The notes: generated from the sequence alone by a model not told the origin. A stretch of DNA of 64,000 nucleotides from Ornithinibacillus caprae (GCF_009728145.1 NZ_WOCA01000005.1:62001-126000); one strand, 5' to 3'. Positions 35,698 through 45,168 are shown, counted from the first letter of the stretch. Numbers and translations are program-made.

Positions 35698-36630
35698 TTA
35701 ATCTCGTAACGTTTTACCAGTTAAGTGTAGAAATACATCTTCAAGACTTGGAATCTCTACTTGAAAATGTGAAATCTGACTATTTTCATTTTCGATTACA
35801 TGTACTAAGTCACTAAGAATGTTACTACCTTTCTTAGAAATAATTCGTATCCCATCACTTGTTTCATCCACACGGCGTACATGCTCCATACCTTTTACCT
35901 TTTCGATTATTGCATCACTCGTTTTACTAAGTTGAACTTGAATGGTATCTTCACTAGACAAAATACTTAGTAATTCATTCTTACTGCCTGAAGCTACTAT
36001 TTTTCCATGATCCATGATATAGACACGGTTACATAATTGCTCTACTTCCTCCATATAATGGCTTGTATAAAGGATCGTTGTTCCATGCTCTTCATTTAAC
36101 TTTCGAACCGTCTCTAAAATATGATTTCTTGATTGAGGATCAATGCCCACTGTCGGTTCATCAAGAATAAGGATCTCTGGTTGATGCAACAATGCTGCTG
36201 CAATGTTTACTCTTCGTTTCATACCACCTGAAAATGTTTTAACAAGCTCTTTTTGCCGCTCTTTTAATCCAACCATTTCGAGTACTTCTTGCATGCGATT
36301 TTCTAGTACATCTTTTTTCACCTTATAAATCTTGCCAAAGAATTTAAGGTTCTCATATGCAGAAAGTTCCTCATACAAAGCAATTTCTTGTGGGACAACG
36401 CCAAGCACCCTTCTGATTTCTGATGGATCTTTAATCTTACTCTCTCCATTAAGTCTCACATCACCAGAGGTTGGTTTTAATAAAGACGAAATCATCGAAA
36501 TAGTAGTGGATTTCCCTGCTCCATTTGGACCGAGTAACCCTACCGATTCACCTTTGTCTAAATAGATATCAATTCCATCAACTGCTTTTTTGTCTTTATA
36601 TGTTTTAGTAAGATTTACCGTTTCAAGCAT
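35698..36630 (-). CDS. ABC exporter ATPase (LnrL-like)
   Basis: A 310-residue ATPase with Walker A GPNGAGKST, Q-loop VVPQEIALYEELSAYEN, signature FSGGMKRRVN, Walker B ILILDEPTVGID and switch His in YTSHYMEE. Residues 225-310 form the C-terminal DUF4162-type extension seen in antibiotic and lipid exporters. It begins the exporter operon, separated from the two-component genes by a terminator. Confidence 0.92.
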   Translation of the reverse strand: MLETVNLTKTYKDKKAVDGIDIYLDKGESVGLLGPNGAGKSTTISMISSLLKPTSGDVRLNGESKIKDPSEIRRVLGVVPQEIALYEELSAYENLKFFGKIYKVKKDVLENRMQEVLEMVGLKERQKELVKTFSGGMKRRVNIAAALLHQPEILILDEPTVGIDPQSRNHILETVRKLNEEHGTTILYTSHYMEEVEQLCNRVYIMDHGKIVASGSKNELLSILSSEDTIQVQLSKTSDAIIEKVKGMEHVRRVDETSDGIRIISKKGSNILSDLVHVIENENSQISHFQVEIPSLEDVFLHLTGKTLRD

Positions 36631-36685
36631 CTATTAAGCACTCCTTCATCTAAATCCTCATTATTTCTTGCTCCTTTTAAAGGTA

Positions 36686-36716
36686 CAAAAAAAGAAACAG
36701 TAACACTACTGTCTCT
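36686..36716 (-). terminator. Terminator between the response regulator and ABC genes
   Basis: AGAGACAGTA and TACTGTTTCT form a near-perfect stem with a four-base loop and a run of seven T residues on the reverse strand. The ABC genes therefore probably have their own promoter in 36631-36685. Confidence 0.75.
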
Positions 36717-36765
36717 AGTCACGATGTTTTAATATAACCATTACTTTTGTCATTTTTTCTTTCGT

Positions 36766-37398
36766 CTATACAAGATTATGGCGAATTGCATAAATAGCTA
36801 ATTGTGTCCGATCCCTTAATTCCAATTTGTTCAGAATTTGACTGATGTTATTTTTTACTGTTCCAACTGAGATCGCAAGCCTCTCTGCAATTTCTCCATT
36901 ATTGAGACCTTCACCAATACATTTTAAGATTGCCCTTTCACGGGGCGTTAATGATGGATCTGTCTCCTTAGCCTCTTCACGATTCAACAGGATTGGCATG
37001 ACTTTTGCTGCCACTCGATCTTCAATGGACAACCCTCCGGTCAATGCACTTCGAATCGAACGATGCAATGATTCTGTATCTCCTGTCTTCATAATATAGC
37101 CACTAACACCTATTCTTAAGGACTCCAATACATAGTTATCATCGTCAAACGTTGTTAATATCAATATTTTCGTATTTGGCCAACGAGATTGAATGATTTT
37201 GGCAGCTTCGATCCCATCCATGACTGGCATACGAATATCAAGGATTACAATGTCAAATGCCCTTGTTTCACAAAGAGATACTGCCTCTTTACCATTGTTA
37301 GCTTCTCCAGCTACCTTCATTTCGTCATCGGATTCAATCATCATTTTTAATCCTTGTCTTACCATCACCTGATCTTCCGCCAGTAATATTCGAATCAT
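36766..37398 (-). CDS. NarL/FixJ-type response regulator (LnrK-like)
   Basis: A 210-residue protein. The receiver domain has acidic pocket LLAEDQ, phosphoacceptor Asp54 in VILDIRMPVMDG, and the lysine in YIMKTGD. The C-terminal LuxR-type HTH is LTPRERAILKCIGEGLNNGE with TVKNNISQILNKL. It overlaps the kinase gene by four bases. It probably activates the adjoining ABC exporter operon, as LnrK does in B. subtilis. Confidence 0.94.
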   Translation of the reverse strand: MIRILLAEDQVMVRQGLKMMIESDDEMKVAGEANNGKEAVSLCETRAFDIVILDIRMPVMDGIEAAKIIQSRWPNTKILILTTFDDDNYVLESLRIGVSGYIMKTGDTESLHRSIRSALTGGLSIEDRVAAKVMPILLNREEAKETDPSLTPRERAILKCIGEGLNNGEIAERLAISVGTVKNNISQILNKLELRDRTQLAIYAIRHNLV

Positions 37399-38552
37399 TC
37401 TACATCCCCCATATCCAATTTAATAAAGCCTCTGACAACGAAATGCTCGTCTGTTTGAAAGACTTCAAGATTTCCACCAAATTTCTCTAACCGCTCTCGC
37501 ATGGAGGTAAGCCCAAATCCTTCCTGATACTTTTTAGTATTATCTCTAATTGGATTACTGATTTCAAACCGAAATATACTACCACCCGGTGCTTCAAAGG
37601 TAATCTCAGCCTCTCTTGCATGGCTATGCTTCATTATATTAGTTATTGCTTCTTGTACAGCACGGTAAATGGCAAAAGATTGTTCTCCTGTTAATGGAGC
37701 AGTAAAAGCACCATGTTTCACAGAAAAATGAATGCGTATAAATTTTTCCATTTCCAATTTACGTATTAGTCGTAATATCCCAGAGAGTCCGCCAGATTCA
37801 CTAGCTTTCAGTGATTTCACTGCACTCCTGGTTTCTTCCAAACTAGCGCTGGCTAGATTTTTCAAGGATTGCACCTGCTCTTTGTATGTATCAGAAATTT
37901 TTAATCGAAACATCTCAAGCTGCATGAGCAGAGCAGTTAGCATATGTCCTACTGAATCATGGATTTCATGTGCAATAAGGATACGTTCTTCTTGTCTAGC
38001 CATATCCTCCTCTGAAATAACCCTTCGCTTCAAATCACGGTATTCACTGAGAAGTGCCTCATATCTTGCATCTAGATCATCCTTACCATTTTTTGTTTTC
38101 TTATAAAATACCATTGCTAGGATGAGTAATACGATGTAGATTCCTATTAATATCTGTACAAATAGCTCTAGATTAGAAGAAAGAACGGTTATGATTAACC
38201 CTAATGCTCCATTTACTCCTATAATAATGCTATGTCTAAATGGCAATCGATAAAACCCTTCTGCAATGAGAAGCGATAAGATAAGAATAAGATACGGATT
38301 AAATACTCCTGAATCAAAAGGGAAAAAAGTTATCGTAGTAATGAGTACATTCATACTTATTAGCGATGCTAAAATAGTAGGTTTTCGTAAAACCAATGGA
38401 ATAATAAAAAAGTTAGCAAAATAAAAGAAGGCTCCAAATGAACGTGCTGCTAGTTCATCTATAACTAGTTCATCTATATGCTGGTTATAATAAAGAATTG
38501 AAAACGGCCATATGATAACATTTATAATGAGCCATAACCAATATACGTTCAT
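37395..38552 (-). CDS. Membrane sensor histidine kinase, HisKA_3 (LnrJ-like)
   Basis: A 385-residue protein starting at the ATG at 38552, which follows AAAAGGGG by seven bases. Five or six helices fill residues 1-150, a coiled linker follows, and the dimerisation motif AHEIHDSVGHMLTALLMQLE gives phosphoacceptor His198. The ATPase part has AVQEAITNIMKHSHA and EGFGLTSMRERLEKFGG. Such kinases sense compounds in the membrane. The gene order kinase-regulator-ATPase-permease-permease equals lnrJKLMN of B. subtilis (linearmycin resistance). Confidence 0.93.
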   Translation of the reverse strand: MNVYWLWLIINVIIWPFSILYYNQHIDELVIDELAARSFGAFFYFANFFIIPLVLRKPTILASLISMNVLITTITFFPFDSGVFNPYLILILSLLIAEGFYRLPFRHSIIIGVNGALGLIITVLSSNLELFVQILIGIYIVLLILAMVFYKKTKNGKDDLDARYEALLSEYRDLKRRVISEEDMARQEERILIAHEIHDSVGHMLTALLMQLEMFRLKISDTYKEQVQSLKNLASASLEETRSAVKSLKASESGGLSGILRLIRKLEMEKFIRIHFSVKHGAFTAPLTGEQSFAIYRAVQEAITNIMKHSHAREAEITFEAPGGSIFRFEISNPIRDNTKKYQEGFGLTSMRERLEKFGGNLEVFQTDEHFVVRGFIKLDMGDVE

Positions 38553-38731
38553 GAAATAACCCCTTTTCAAACAGAACAACACAGTTTATTTTTACTCTTA
38601 AGGATTTATTTTATTAAACCTGGCCGTTCGAGTGTCTTTCCAACTATTTTATCACCCTTATTATGTTTTAAAAATATATATGGAATCATAAAACAAGATT
38701 TCGAGTGAATGTATCTTATTTCATGACCATT

Positions 38732-39025
38732 TTAAAATGTATAAAAGAAGGCAATATATCCTGATATTGACCATATGACTAAATATACTATTACTTGAAT
38801 GGTTGCCTTTCTCTTATTTACATTTTCATAAAACTGTATTTTTAGCCATGTGTAAAGGAATATAATGCCTGTAGTAATCAGTAATGATAATCCAAGTGGA
38901 TTGAATGTTTGTTGACTTTCCCAAAAAATTAAAAATAAGATTAGTTGTGAGAATAAAGCAATAGATAATTTTAATGAAGAATTTGCATCACTAAAAATCG
39001 TATGAACAATTCTTTCTTTAGTCAT
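38732..39025 (-). CDS. Small three-helix membrane protein
   Basis: A 97-residue protein with hydrophobic segments LSIALFSQLILFLIFW, LGLSLLITTGIIFLYTW and TIQVIVYLVIWSISGYIAFF. GAGGGAGG precedes the ATG. I do not recognise a family. It is monocistronic. Confidence 0.65.
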   Translation of the reverse strand: MTKERIVHTIFSDANSSLKLSIALFSQLILFLIFWESQQTFNPLGLSLLITTGIIFLYTWLKIQFYENVNKRKATIQVIVYLVIWSISGYIAFFYTF

Positions 39026-39255
39026 GTCAATGCCTCCCTCTTAAACCTATTTTCACATGCTGTACTTTGCATAATTTTATCATATATTCAGACTACTTAT
39101 TTGAATTTAGTGATTTTTCGAAGCAGGTATCTTATTTTAAGTAGAGAAATTAATCGTAAATTCCAAACTAAAAGAAGTAAAATGGTCCGACATTAGTGAC
39201 GGCCCACTACCTTCCGAATGTCTATGGTAATTATACACCTCTGTGCAGTCAAGAA

Positions 39256-39513
39256 TTAATGCACGTTTCTGCTTTTAATAGCTTCAAGATCCTTGGTAAT
39301 TTGTATAATTTGTTTCTTTAACCACTTGGACCTTTTGAAACTTAGAATGTATAATGTTTTCATTAAATAGAGATCCAATTTTGAAGTACCAACTTTATCT
39401 TGATTAGCAATTAGATTCAAATAATCACCACCATAATGTTTTCCTTCTTTTGTATCAATTTGTATATACTTATGTAACCCTCTTAACATCGCCCTTTTAT
39501 AAAGGTTCTCCAA
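39256..39513 (-). CDS. Small basic hypothetical protein
   Basis: Up to 85 residues, starting at TTG 39513 inside the end of the HIT gene; an ATG nine codons later (39489) is an alternative, preceded by AAAAGGGC at short spacing. The protein is basic (FKRSKWLKKQ) and predicted helical. No family is recognised. The 17-base overlap suggests co-expression with the HIT gene. Confidence 0.5.
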   Translation of the reverse strand: MENLYKRAMLRGLHKYIQIDTKEGKHYGGDYLNLIANQDKVGTSKLDLYLMKTLYILSFKRSKWLKKQIIQITKDLEAIKSRNVH

Positions 39514-39823
39514 AAACTATATGCCAATGAAGGTGTTTTGAATCTTGATAATCACCTAAATTGGTAATCACCCTACAAGCCCCGTTTTCTTCTGTTACCA
39601 ACTTAGCAACTTTTTTTATGACACCTAATAATTCAATTAATAACTCGTTATCACTTTCCTCTAGCGTGATTAGAGAAGAAATATGTTTCTTAGGTATTGC
39701 AACAATATGAACTGGCCAAAATGGACGTGTATGATAATAAGCTAATACATTTTCTGTCTCCATCACTTTATTTACTTCTGTTTTTCCACTTAACACTTCA
39801 TCACAATAAAAATCTTCAGACAT
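39497..39823 (-). CDS. HIT-family nucleotide hydrolase/transferase
   Basis: A 108-residue HIT protein with the catalytic triad HLHWH (His97, His99, His101), His99 being the expected nucleophile. TRPFWPVHIVAIPKKHISSL is the typical upstream block. HIT proteins hydrolyse nucleoside phosphoramidates or dinucleotides. The substrate is unknown. AGGAGG precedes the ATG. Confidence 0.9.
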   Translation of the reverse strand: MSEDFYCDEVLSGKTEVNKVMETENVLAYYHTRPFWPVHIVAIPKKHISSLITLEESDNELLIELLGVIKKVAKLVTEENGACRVITNLGDYQDSKHLHWHIVFGEPL

Positions 39824-39980
39824 AATAATCCTCCTAAAAAAATGTATTCTTCCGTTTAGCTACTATTCACTAATAATATTACAATAAAAATTCCTAATAC
39901 TCTAACTAATGCTACTCCTCATTTATTTTTACGTAGGAAAGGAAAATAAGAGAAGAAAAAAATAAGAGTGGGTATAATAA

Positions 39981-40021
39981 AGACCCGGCATTCGGTGAGT
40001 TCATTTTCACGAAAACCAGGC
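39981..40021. repeat. Dispersed TTTTCACGAAA repeat, copy (d)
   Basis: AGACCCGGCATTCGGTGAG then TCATTTTCACGAAA aligns with 44706-44740 (AGACCCCGAAATCGC then TTATTTTCACGAAA). On the reverse strand it follows the MerR gene stop and can form a CCTGG...CCGGGTCTTTATT terminator-like stem. Confidence 0.6.
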
Positions 40022-40028
40022 CATTAAT

Positions 40029-40850
40029 TTAGCTTTGAATTTGTACAGAAAGTTTTATTAAATATTTTTCAAACCCTTTTACAGATAATTCATCTAGTAG
40101 TATATCCTCATAAAAAAATCCTTTTAAAACTAGATCATGCTCGCTCGCATATGTTACTAATTGATTATAGGTTTGCTCAATCCTAGGGTAACCTTCCGTA
40201 TGATAAGCGACCAAATAAGTTCCTTTCTCAATTTTATGAGTAGCATAATTTGGATCATTTACCTTTGTATAAAGATAGTCATACCTCAAATTTTCTCCAT
40301 TTAGAACGTTTTTTACGCTTATCATCCAGCCTTCAGAAGCGGAAGGAAGAATATTAAATTCCTCTAAATACTTGTAGTGAAGCTGTATAGAGTTATAGAT
40401 ATTCTTTTCGTTTGTTAAAGGTTTTGAATTAGTAACTACGATGAATTCATCCTCCTTCTTATATTCAATACCAATATCTAAAGTATTAACTTCCATTGCT
40501 TCTTTGGTCACGTTTATTTTTTCTACGACTAATTTTTTCATCTTTTCGAGATGATTGATTTTCGTCGTAAGGGCTTTTGCTTCTTTTTCGAGTAAAAGAA
40601 CAAGCTCCTCAGGCGATCGATGATCGAGAAACTCTTTGATCTCCTTTAAGGGCATATCTAGTTCTTTAAGTGTAGCAATGACATTGAAAACATCTGATTG
40701 ATAAATCGAATAGTATCGATACCCATTAGAAGCAACAACTTCTGGAGAAAATATACCAACTTTATCATAATAAAATAAAGTATCTTTACTGACACCCATT
40801 AATTTAGCAAATTGTCCTGTTGTTAAGTGAACTTGTGGGTTAATGTTCAT
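40029..40850 (-). CDS. MerR-family regulator with GyrI-like effector domain
   Basis: A 273-residue protein. Residues 9-75 are the MerR winged helix ([30 protein letters not shown]), followed by the dimerisation helix (about 80-120) and a C-terminal effector-binding domain (about 130-270) like BmrR/GyrI ([24 protein letters not shown]). Such proteins bind drugs and activate efflux genes. It lies 30 bases downstream of the MATE gene in the same operon. Confidence 0.9.
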   Translation of the reverse strand: MNINPQVHLTTGQFAKLMGVSKDTLFYYDKVGIFSPEVVASNGYRYYSIYQSDVFNVIATLKELDMPLKEIKEFLDHRSPEELVLLLEKEAKALTTKINHLEKMKKLVVEKINVTKEAMEVNTLDIGIEYKKEDEFIVVTNSKPLTNEKNIYNSIQLHYKYLEEFNILPSASEGWMISVKNVLNGENLRYDYLYTKVNDPNYATHKIEKGTYLVAYHTEGYPRIEQTYNQLVTYASEHDLVLKGFFYEDILLDELSVKGFEKYLIKLSVQIQS

Positions 40851-40880
40851 ACAAGTATCATCTCTCCTTCAATGGTCAGG

Positions 40881-42224
40881 TTAATAGTAATGATAAATCC
40901 TTCTGTTTCGGTTCAGTAAGATAACACAAACTATAATCGATAGGAATTCTGCTAATGGAATAGCTATCCAAATCCCATGAACTCCCATTACAACTGGCAG
41001 CACCAATAATCCTAATAGAACAAACACTAATGTTCTTAGTAATGAGATTGTTGCTGAAACCTTCCCGTTTGATAGTGCAGTAAACAACATCGAAGTAAAG
41101 ATGTTTAACCCCATGAATAAAAAGCCAATACAAAATATGCGAAAGCCATCTATGGCTATGTTATATACATTACTTCCCTTTTCCACCATAATTTGGATTA
41201 GTAGAGGTCCTAGCAAAAGGGATATTCCAAACACAACTATGGAACTAATGCCAATAACAAGCATACTATTCTTAAAGATACGTTTTAATTGATTGGTATT
41301 TTGACTTCCGTAATTATAGCTTATGATTGGTGCAATACCAACAGAGTATCCCATATAAATAGGAGTTAAAAACATCATAACATAAAGCATAATCGTGACA
41401 GCGGCAACTCCTTCAACTCCGATATATTTTAACATTAACAGGTTAAAAGCAATGGTTACGACCGAAGTGGAAAGATTGGTGACCATTTCAGAAGAACCAT
41501 TTATACAACTGTTCAGAAAGACTTTCCAATCAAGCTTTGGTCTAGTAAAGTAAAGCTTGTTATGCTTTGCTAGTAAAAAGTACACCATTCCAACAAGAGC
41601 AGGAATTGCGATCCCTATTGCAGTCGCAATAGCAGCTCCCTCAATCCCCATATCCCATACCACAATAAAAACATAATCCAAAATGATGTTTGCACTCCCA
41701 CCTATAAGGGTGATGACAAAACTTAAGTTTGGTTTTCCAGCTGTCACAAAGAAATTTTCAAACATCATTTGGATAATAAGCAATGGGCTGATCACTAATA
41801 TGATCTTCCCATAGATCATCGTATACTCAAGAAGCTGATTACTTGCTCCAGCTCCGAGAAGTTCTAACAATGGTCGAATAAATAATAATCCAAAACCCAT
41901 GATTATAAAACCAATTACAACTCCACATAGTACGATAAACGTAAAATTTTTTCTTGCCTCCTGGTAATTATTCTCGCCCATTTTCTTTGCAATAATTGCG
42001 CTTCCTCCCGTACCGAGCATTAAAGCAGTAGCAAAAATCAATGTATAAATTGGCATAAAAATATTAACTGCAGACAATGCTGTTGCATTCACATAACGTG
42101 CTACAAAAATACCATCGACCATTGTATAGACAGCAATAAATAACATCACACCAATCGTGGGAGCTGCGTATGCTAGCAACGATTTCATGGTATACTCTTT
42201 TTCTATTCCTTTTAACACATACAT
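40881..42224 (-). CDS. MATE-family efflux transporter
   Basis: A 447-residue membrane protein with 12 helices. The ATG at 42224 follows AGGAGATGC; a reading starting 30 bases upstream overlaps that site. MLFIAVYTMVDGIFVARYV and GTGGSAIIAKKMGENNYQEA are MATE hallmarks, repeated in degenerate form in the second half (PIISYNYGSQNTNQLKR). It exports cationic compounds in exchange for sodium or protons. The promoter has the 19-base spacer typical of MerR control, and the MerR gene follows. Confidence 0.93.
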   Translation of the reverse strand: MYVLKGIEKEYTMKSLLAYAAPTIGVMLFIAVYTMVDGIFVARYVNATALSAVNIFMPIYTLIFATALMLGTGGSAIIAKKMGENNYQEARKNFTFIVLCGVVIGFIIMGFGLLFIRPLLELLGAGASNQLLEYTMIYGKIILVISPLLIIQMMFENFFVTAGKPNLSFVITLIGGSANIILDYVFIVVWDMGIEGAAIATAIGIAIPALVGMVYFLLAKHNKLYFTRPKLDWKVFLNSCINGSSEMVTNLSTSVVTIAFNLLMLKYIGVEGVAAVTIMLYVMMFLTPIYMGYSVGIAPIISYNYGSQNTNQLKRIFKNSMLVIGISSIVVFGISLLLGPLLIQIMVEKGSNVYNIAIDGFRIFCIGFLFMGLNIFTSMLFTALSNGKVSATISLLRTLVFVLLGLLVLPVVMGVHGIWIAIPLAEFLSIIVCVILLNRNRRIYHYY

Positions 42225-42261
42225 TATTCTGCATCTCCTATATTTTAGAATCAATATTGAT

Positions 42262-42292
42262 ATCCTAAAGTATGGAGTAAGACTATAGTCAA
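42262..42292 (-). promoter_or_regulatory. MerR-type promoter of the MATE operon
   Basis: On the reverse strand TTGACT and TAGGAT are separated by 19 bases, the over-long spacer that MerR proteins correct by DNA distortion. The spacer holds a partial dyad: CTAAAGTAT matches CTATAGTCT in inverted orientation (plus strand CTAAAGTAT ... AGACTATAG). Autogenous activation by the co-transcribed MerR regulator is inferred. Confidence 0.7.
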
Positions 42293-42385
42293 GAGGAAAT
42301 CATTACAGATGGTAGGACGAATAATAAGTAAATAGAAAAATGGGGCATAAAGGAAAACAACGTTTGGTCTAACAGGCACAAAAAA

Positions 42386-42484
42386 TCTCGGGTTTTTATT
42401 GAAAATAACCCGAGAGAATATTGAATTGAACCCTGAAAGTGGAAATGTTTATTTTAACTAAGAGATGTTTATTTTAGTTAGACA
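42386..42484. repeat. Dispersed TGTTTATTTT repeat, copy (a)
   Basis: TCTCGGGTT and AACCCGAGA form a stem with a 12-base loop. Thirty bases later a 20-bp unit occurs twice: ATGTTTATTTTAACTAAGAG (42445) and ATGTTTATTTTAGTTAGACA (42465). Related copies are at 44706-44780 and 45169-45305. Nothing else is recognised in the gap 42293-42693. Confidence 0.75.
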
Positions 42485-42693
42485 TAGTAGAAATAAGAGT
42501 CATTGAAAAAAGAAAATTACAAAGACTTGATATCGAGATCTTTACAACTTATGAAATATAGGAAATATATCCTTTTGTATATTATCCCCTTTATCCTCAT
42601 TTAAAAGTCTTTTGAAGCAAAAATAGGAATACGATAACTTTTTGAAACTTGTAAACATCATTCAACGTATTACTAATAACAGGGGGATTTTAC

Positions 42694-43119
42694 ATGAAAA
42701 AAAGCTTTATGATACATATAGCATTTCTATCCATACTCATCATCACAGCTTGTAGCAACAGCGACGAATTATCGGGAAAAACGTTCGATGTTAGTGTGGT
42801 TTCATCACCTAACAATCCTAATAAATATGACTCTATAATGAGATTAGAATTTTCAGATGGGAATATAGTGAAAAATACGATGGGTTATGAAGAGGGTACT
42901 TATGAGTTGAAAGATGATAGACTTGTGATTCAATTTGAAAATAAAAATGAAAGTTTAGAAATAGGATTTACTTTTGAAGAAAGCGAAAAAGATTTTAGCG
43001 CATATTCAGCAGTTATTAGTGATTCAGATTTCCAAATTGAAGACTCTAAGCAAGTAAGCAAATATCAAGGATTCTACAATAAGTTAACAAGGCATCAATA
43101 TGAATTTATAGAAAGATAA
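42694..43119 (+). CDS. Hypothetical lipoprotein
   Basis: A 141-residue protein with signal peptide MKKSFMIHIAFLSILIITAC, whose lipobox ITAC marks lipidation at Cys20. The mature part (GKTFDVSVVSS, EEGTYELKDDRLVIQFE) looks like a small all-beta domain of the kind common in Bacillus lipoproteins. Function unknown. An AGGGGGAT site lies before the ATG. Confidence 0.8.
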   Translation: MKKSFMIHIAFLSILIITACSNSDELSGKTFDVSVVSSPNNPNKYDSIMRLEFSDGNIVKNTMGYEEGTYELKDDRLVIQFENKNESLEIGFTFEESEKDFSAYSAVISDSDFQIEDSKQVSKYQGFYNKLTRHQYEFIER

Positions 43120-43131
43120 AAAAGGGTGAAC

Positions 43132-43172
43132 AAAAAGTGGTATGACTAATGTTTTGGTGAGTGCCACTTTTT
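43132..43172 (+). terminator. Terminator of the lipoprotein gene
   Basis: AAAAAGTGG pairs with CCACTTTTT, and further T residues follow. Confidence 0.75.
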
Positions 43173-43736
43173 TTATTGAGAAAACTTTAGCCTTTGTGAC
43201 TGTTACAAACCTAACAAGCTCCCTACTAATATGACAGCAGTTGAAATAACAACAAACTTCATCCACTCATAACAGACAATACTTTAATTAGCTTGATTTT
43301 CGTACTTTACTTCCTCCAAATCCTATTAGTTTTTCAATGTTTATTTTAGATCCATTTGAACCTTTTTCCATCATTTCATAAATTAGGTGCGTTTTATCCT
43401 TTGCCAGGAATGATATATAAAAAGAAAATAAAGTATGCTTCTCAATAATCTCTTTGGAAGTTATTTTAGAAGTTGTGGTGGTAGGCAATTAATAAATGAA
43501 TCAAATATTTTGGAAAATAAGAGGAAGATAGTAGAACGTACCTTCCAAATAGATAGATCCTCTACCAAAGCTCCTTTACTTACCATTCCACACATTCTCC
43601 GACATCGTGCAACTACAGAATAAAATAGTTCATTGTCATACCATATAAAAACTTTATGTTGTTCTGTGTAGTATCCTTTATTTGTAATTTTTTGCTATAA
43701 TTAATAATAGATTTTTTTGATAGGAGTGTTAATAGT
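43173..43736. other. Intergenic region without a confident gene
   Basis: About 560 AT-rich bases. A 19-residue frame on the reverse strand near 43200-43262 (MKFVVISTAVILVGSLLGL) has only a weak GAGTGG site and is not called. Two overlapping 62-66 codon frames near 43288-43623 lack ribosome sites. AGGAGTG before 43737 belongs to the next gene. Confidence 0.4.
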
Positions 43737-44432
43737 ATGAGGGGTCAAGTGATCAAGTATTTTGATGATAAAGGTTATGGGTTTATCAAGGACGAAAATG
43801 GGGACAACCGCTTTTTTCATATTTCAAATTTAATAGGGACAAATGATAAAATTCATCCAAGTGCTTTAGTAAAATTCACGCCAAATAGCAACGAGAAAGG
43901 TTTAACATGCCTTAACATAGAGGTCTTAAAGAGAAATAAAACTAATTTTATATCAATAAATAATACAAATATTAAAGTATCAAACATTAAAGAGTTTGGC
44001 ATCTCTCTTAGTCACAAGATTAAAGCAATAAAAGTACCGGTATATAAGATGAATCCAGATTATGTTAAAAGTAAAGAAAGGGCAGGCAAAAATATTCTCA
44101 AGAAGTTATTATTACCCGAAAAGTATATAAACGCTGGTACCTATAAGGAAATATTTATAGAGAAATTTGAAAAGTATACTATTCAAGGTAATGAATTTAG
44201 ATATAGCAGGGATGTATATGAACTTCCTTATATTTTCATTAAACAATCTGAAACCAAGGATGTAAAACATGATGGCTATACACGGATAGATGCAGATGAA
44301 GCAAAATTTGTTTATTGGAAATACTTATACATAACCACTTACCAGAATGATAATTATAAGTTTTATGAGCACGATATAAATATTGAAGAAAATATATCTC
44401 AAATAAACGAATTAATTAACTATGTACATTAG
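43737..44432 (+). CDS. Cold-shock-domain protein with unknown C-terminal domain
   Basis: A 231-residue protein. Residues 1-65 are a cold-shock/S1-like RNA-binding fold with RNP1 KGYGFI and RNP2 FFHIS (KYFDDKGYGFIKDENGDNRF). The remaining 165 residues, basic and rich in Lys, Tyr and Asn (KAIKVPVYKMNPDYVKSKER, YWKYLYITTYQNDNYKFYE), match nothing I know. No membrane helices. AGGAGTG lies nine bases before the ATG. It is flanked by repeat elements and gene-poor DNA, so it may be an accessory gene. Confidence 0.75.
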   Translation: MRGQVIKYFDDKGYGFIKDENGDNRFFHISNLIGTNDKIHPSALVKFTPNSNEKGLTCLNIEVLKRNKTNFISINNTNIKVSNIKEFGISLSHKIKAIKVPVYKMNPDYVKSKERAGKNILKKLLLPEKYINAGTYKEIFIEKFEKYTIQGNEFRYSRDVYELPYIFIKQSETKDVKHDGYTRIDADEAKFVYWKYLYITTYQNDNYKFYEHDINIEENISQINELINYVH

Positions 44433-44699
44433 TAACCGGTAAGATACAGAAAAAGAAAGCTAGAATAGCGAAACATAGATTGTAGCACTTCTATAGTTCC
44501 ATAAAAGAGTGCTCCTTTCTATGATAATTGCTTATGCTTTATTATTCTTCCTTTAATCCATACCTATAGATTTAGTTAATAACAATCTATTAAGTCTGCC
44601 TATTTCCCTGCATTTTTTTTCACCTTTCTCTCCTTTTTAAAGTAATGTTTTCTCAAAATATAGCTAAATGGAAAAATGAGTAAAGACAAGGGATGGGCA
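44433..44699. other. Intergenic region without recognised features
   Basis: AT-rich sequence after the cold-shock-domain gene. A 63-codon reverse frame across 44600-44791 is mostly repeat sequence and lacks a ribosome site. Confidence 0.4.
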
Positions 44700-44705
44700 T
44701 GAAAA

Positions 44706-44780
44706 AGACCCCGAAATCGCAAATGTTTATTTTCACGAAATCTGGGTCTGAACTGGGAGATGTTTATTTTAGTTAGACAC
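44706..44780. repeat. Dispersed TGTTTATTTT repeat, copy (b)
   Basis: AGACCC and GGGTCT form a short stem enclosing AAATGTTTATTTTCACGAAA. A second GATGTTTATTTTAGTTAGAC follows at 44760. The ending TTAGACACTTTC equals the end of copy (c), which reaches into the rlmCD 3' end. Confidence 0.7.
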
Positions 44781-44782
44781 TT

Positions 44783-45168
44783 TCTGTACAATCAAATTAA
44801 ACTCCTGATTTCCCCCACCCTTAAACCCGCATTCCACCGTTCGAGTTAAAATATAGATTTGCTACAGAATACCCATTTTGGACATTTTCTGGATCAAAAA
44901 TGACTGTTTTCAGGCCCCTTTTTCGCCTTTTTTTTCACCTTTTTTTCGGTGTTAAAAAATAGTTTTGATAATGGAAGAAAGAGAAAAATCAAAAAAGACT
45001 ATGGAAAAAATGACGAATAAATATTGAACAACAATTGTTTTTATTATTGTACCACAATCGGAATGAATTATTGAACAAACCCTGTATTGGCAAGGGATAG
45101 GGTCTTAATAAGTTTGTGAAAAAACTATGGATAAGATATTGAAATGTATTGAAAAAGGCATGAAAAAA
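44783..45168. other. AT-rich intergenic region, no gene
   Basis: About 390 bases containing long T-runs near 44915-44960 (CACCTTTTTTTCGGTG could form a small hairpin) and the palindrome ACAACAATTGTT near 45027. No supported gene or known RNA is seen. Confidence 0.4.

Noticed and set aside
40876-41133. 85-codon reverse frame inside the MATE gene
   Set aside because: Same strand, other frame of a well-supported gene; no start signal.
43435-43623. Forward 62-codon frame
   Set aside because: No ribosome site, overlaps an equally open reverse frame, and shows no protein-like pattern.
44600-44791. 63-codon reverse frame
   Set aside because: Half of it is dispersed repeat copy (b), and it lacks a ribosome site.
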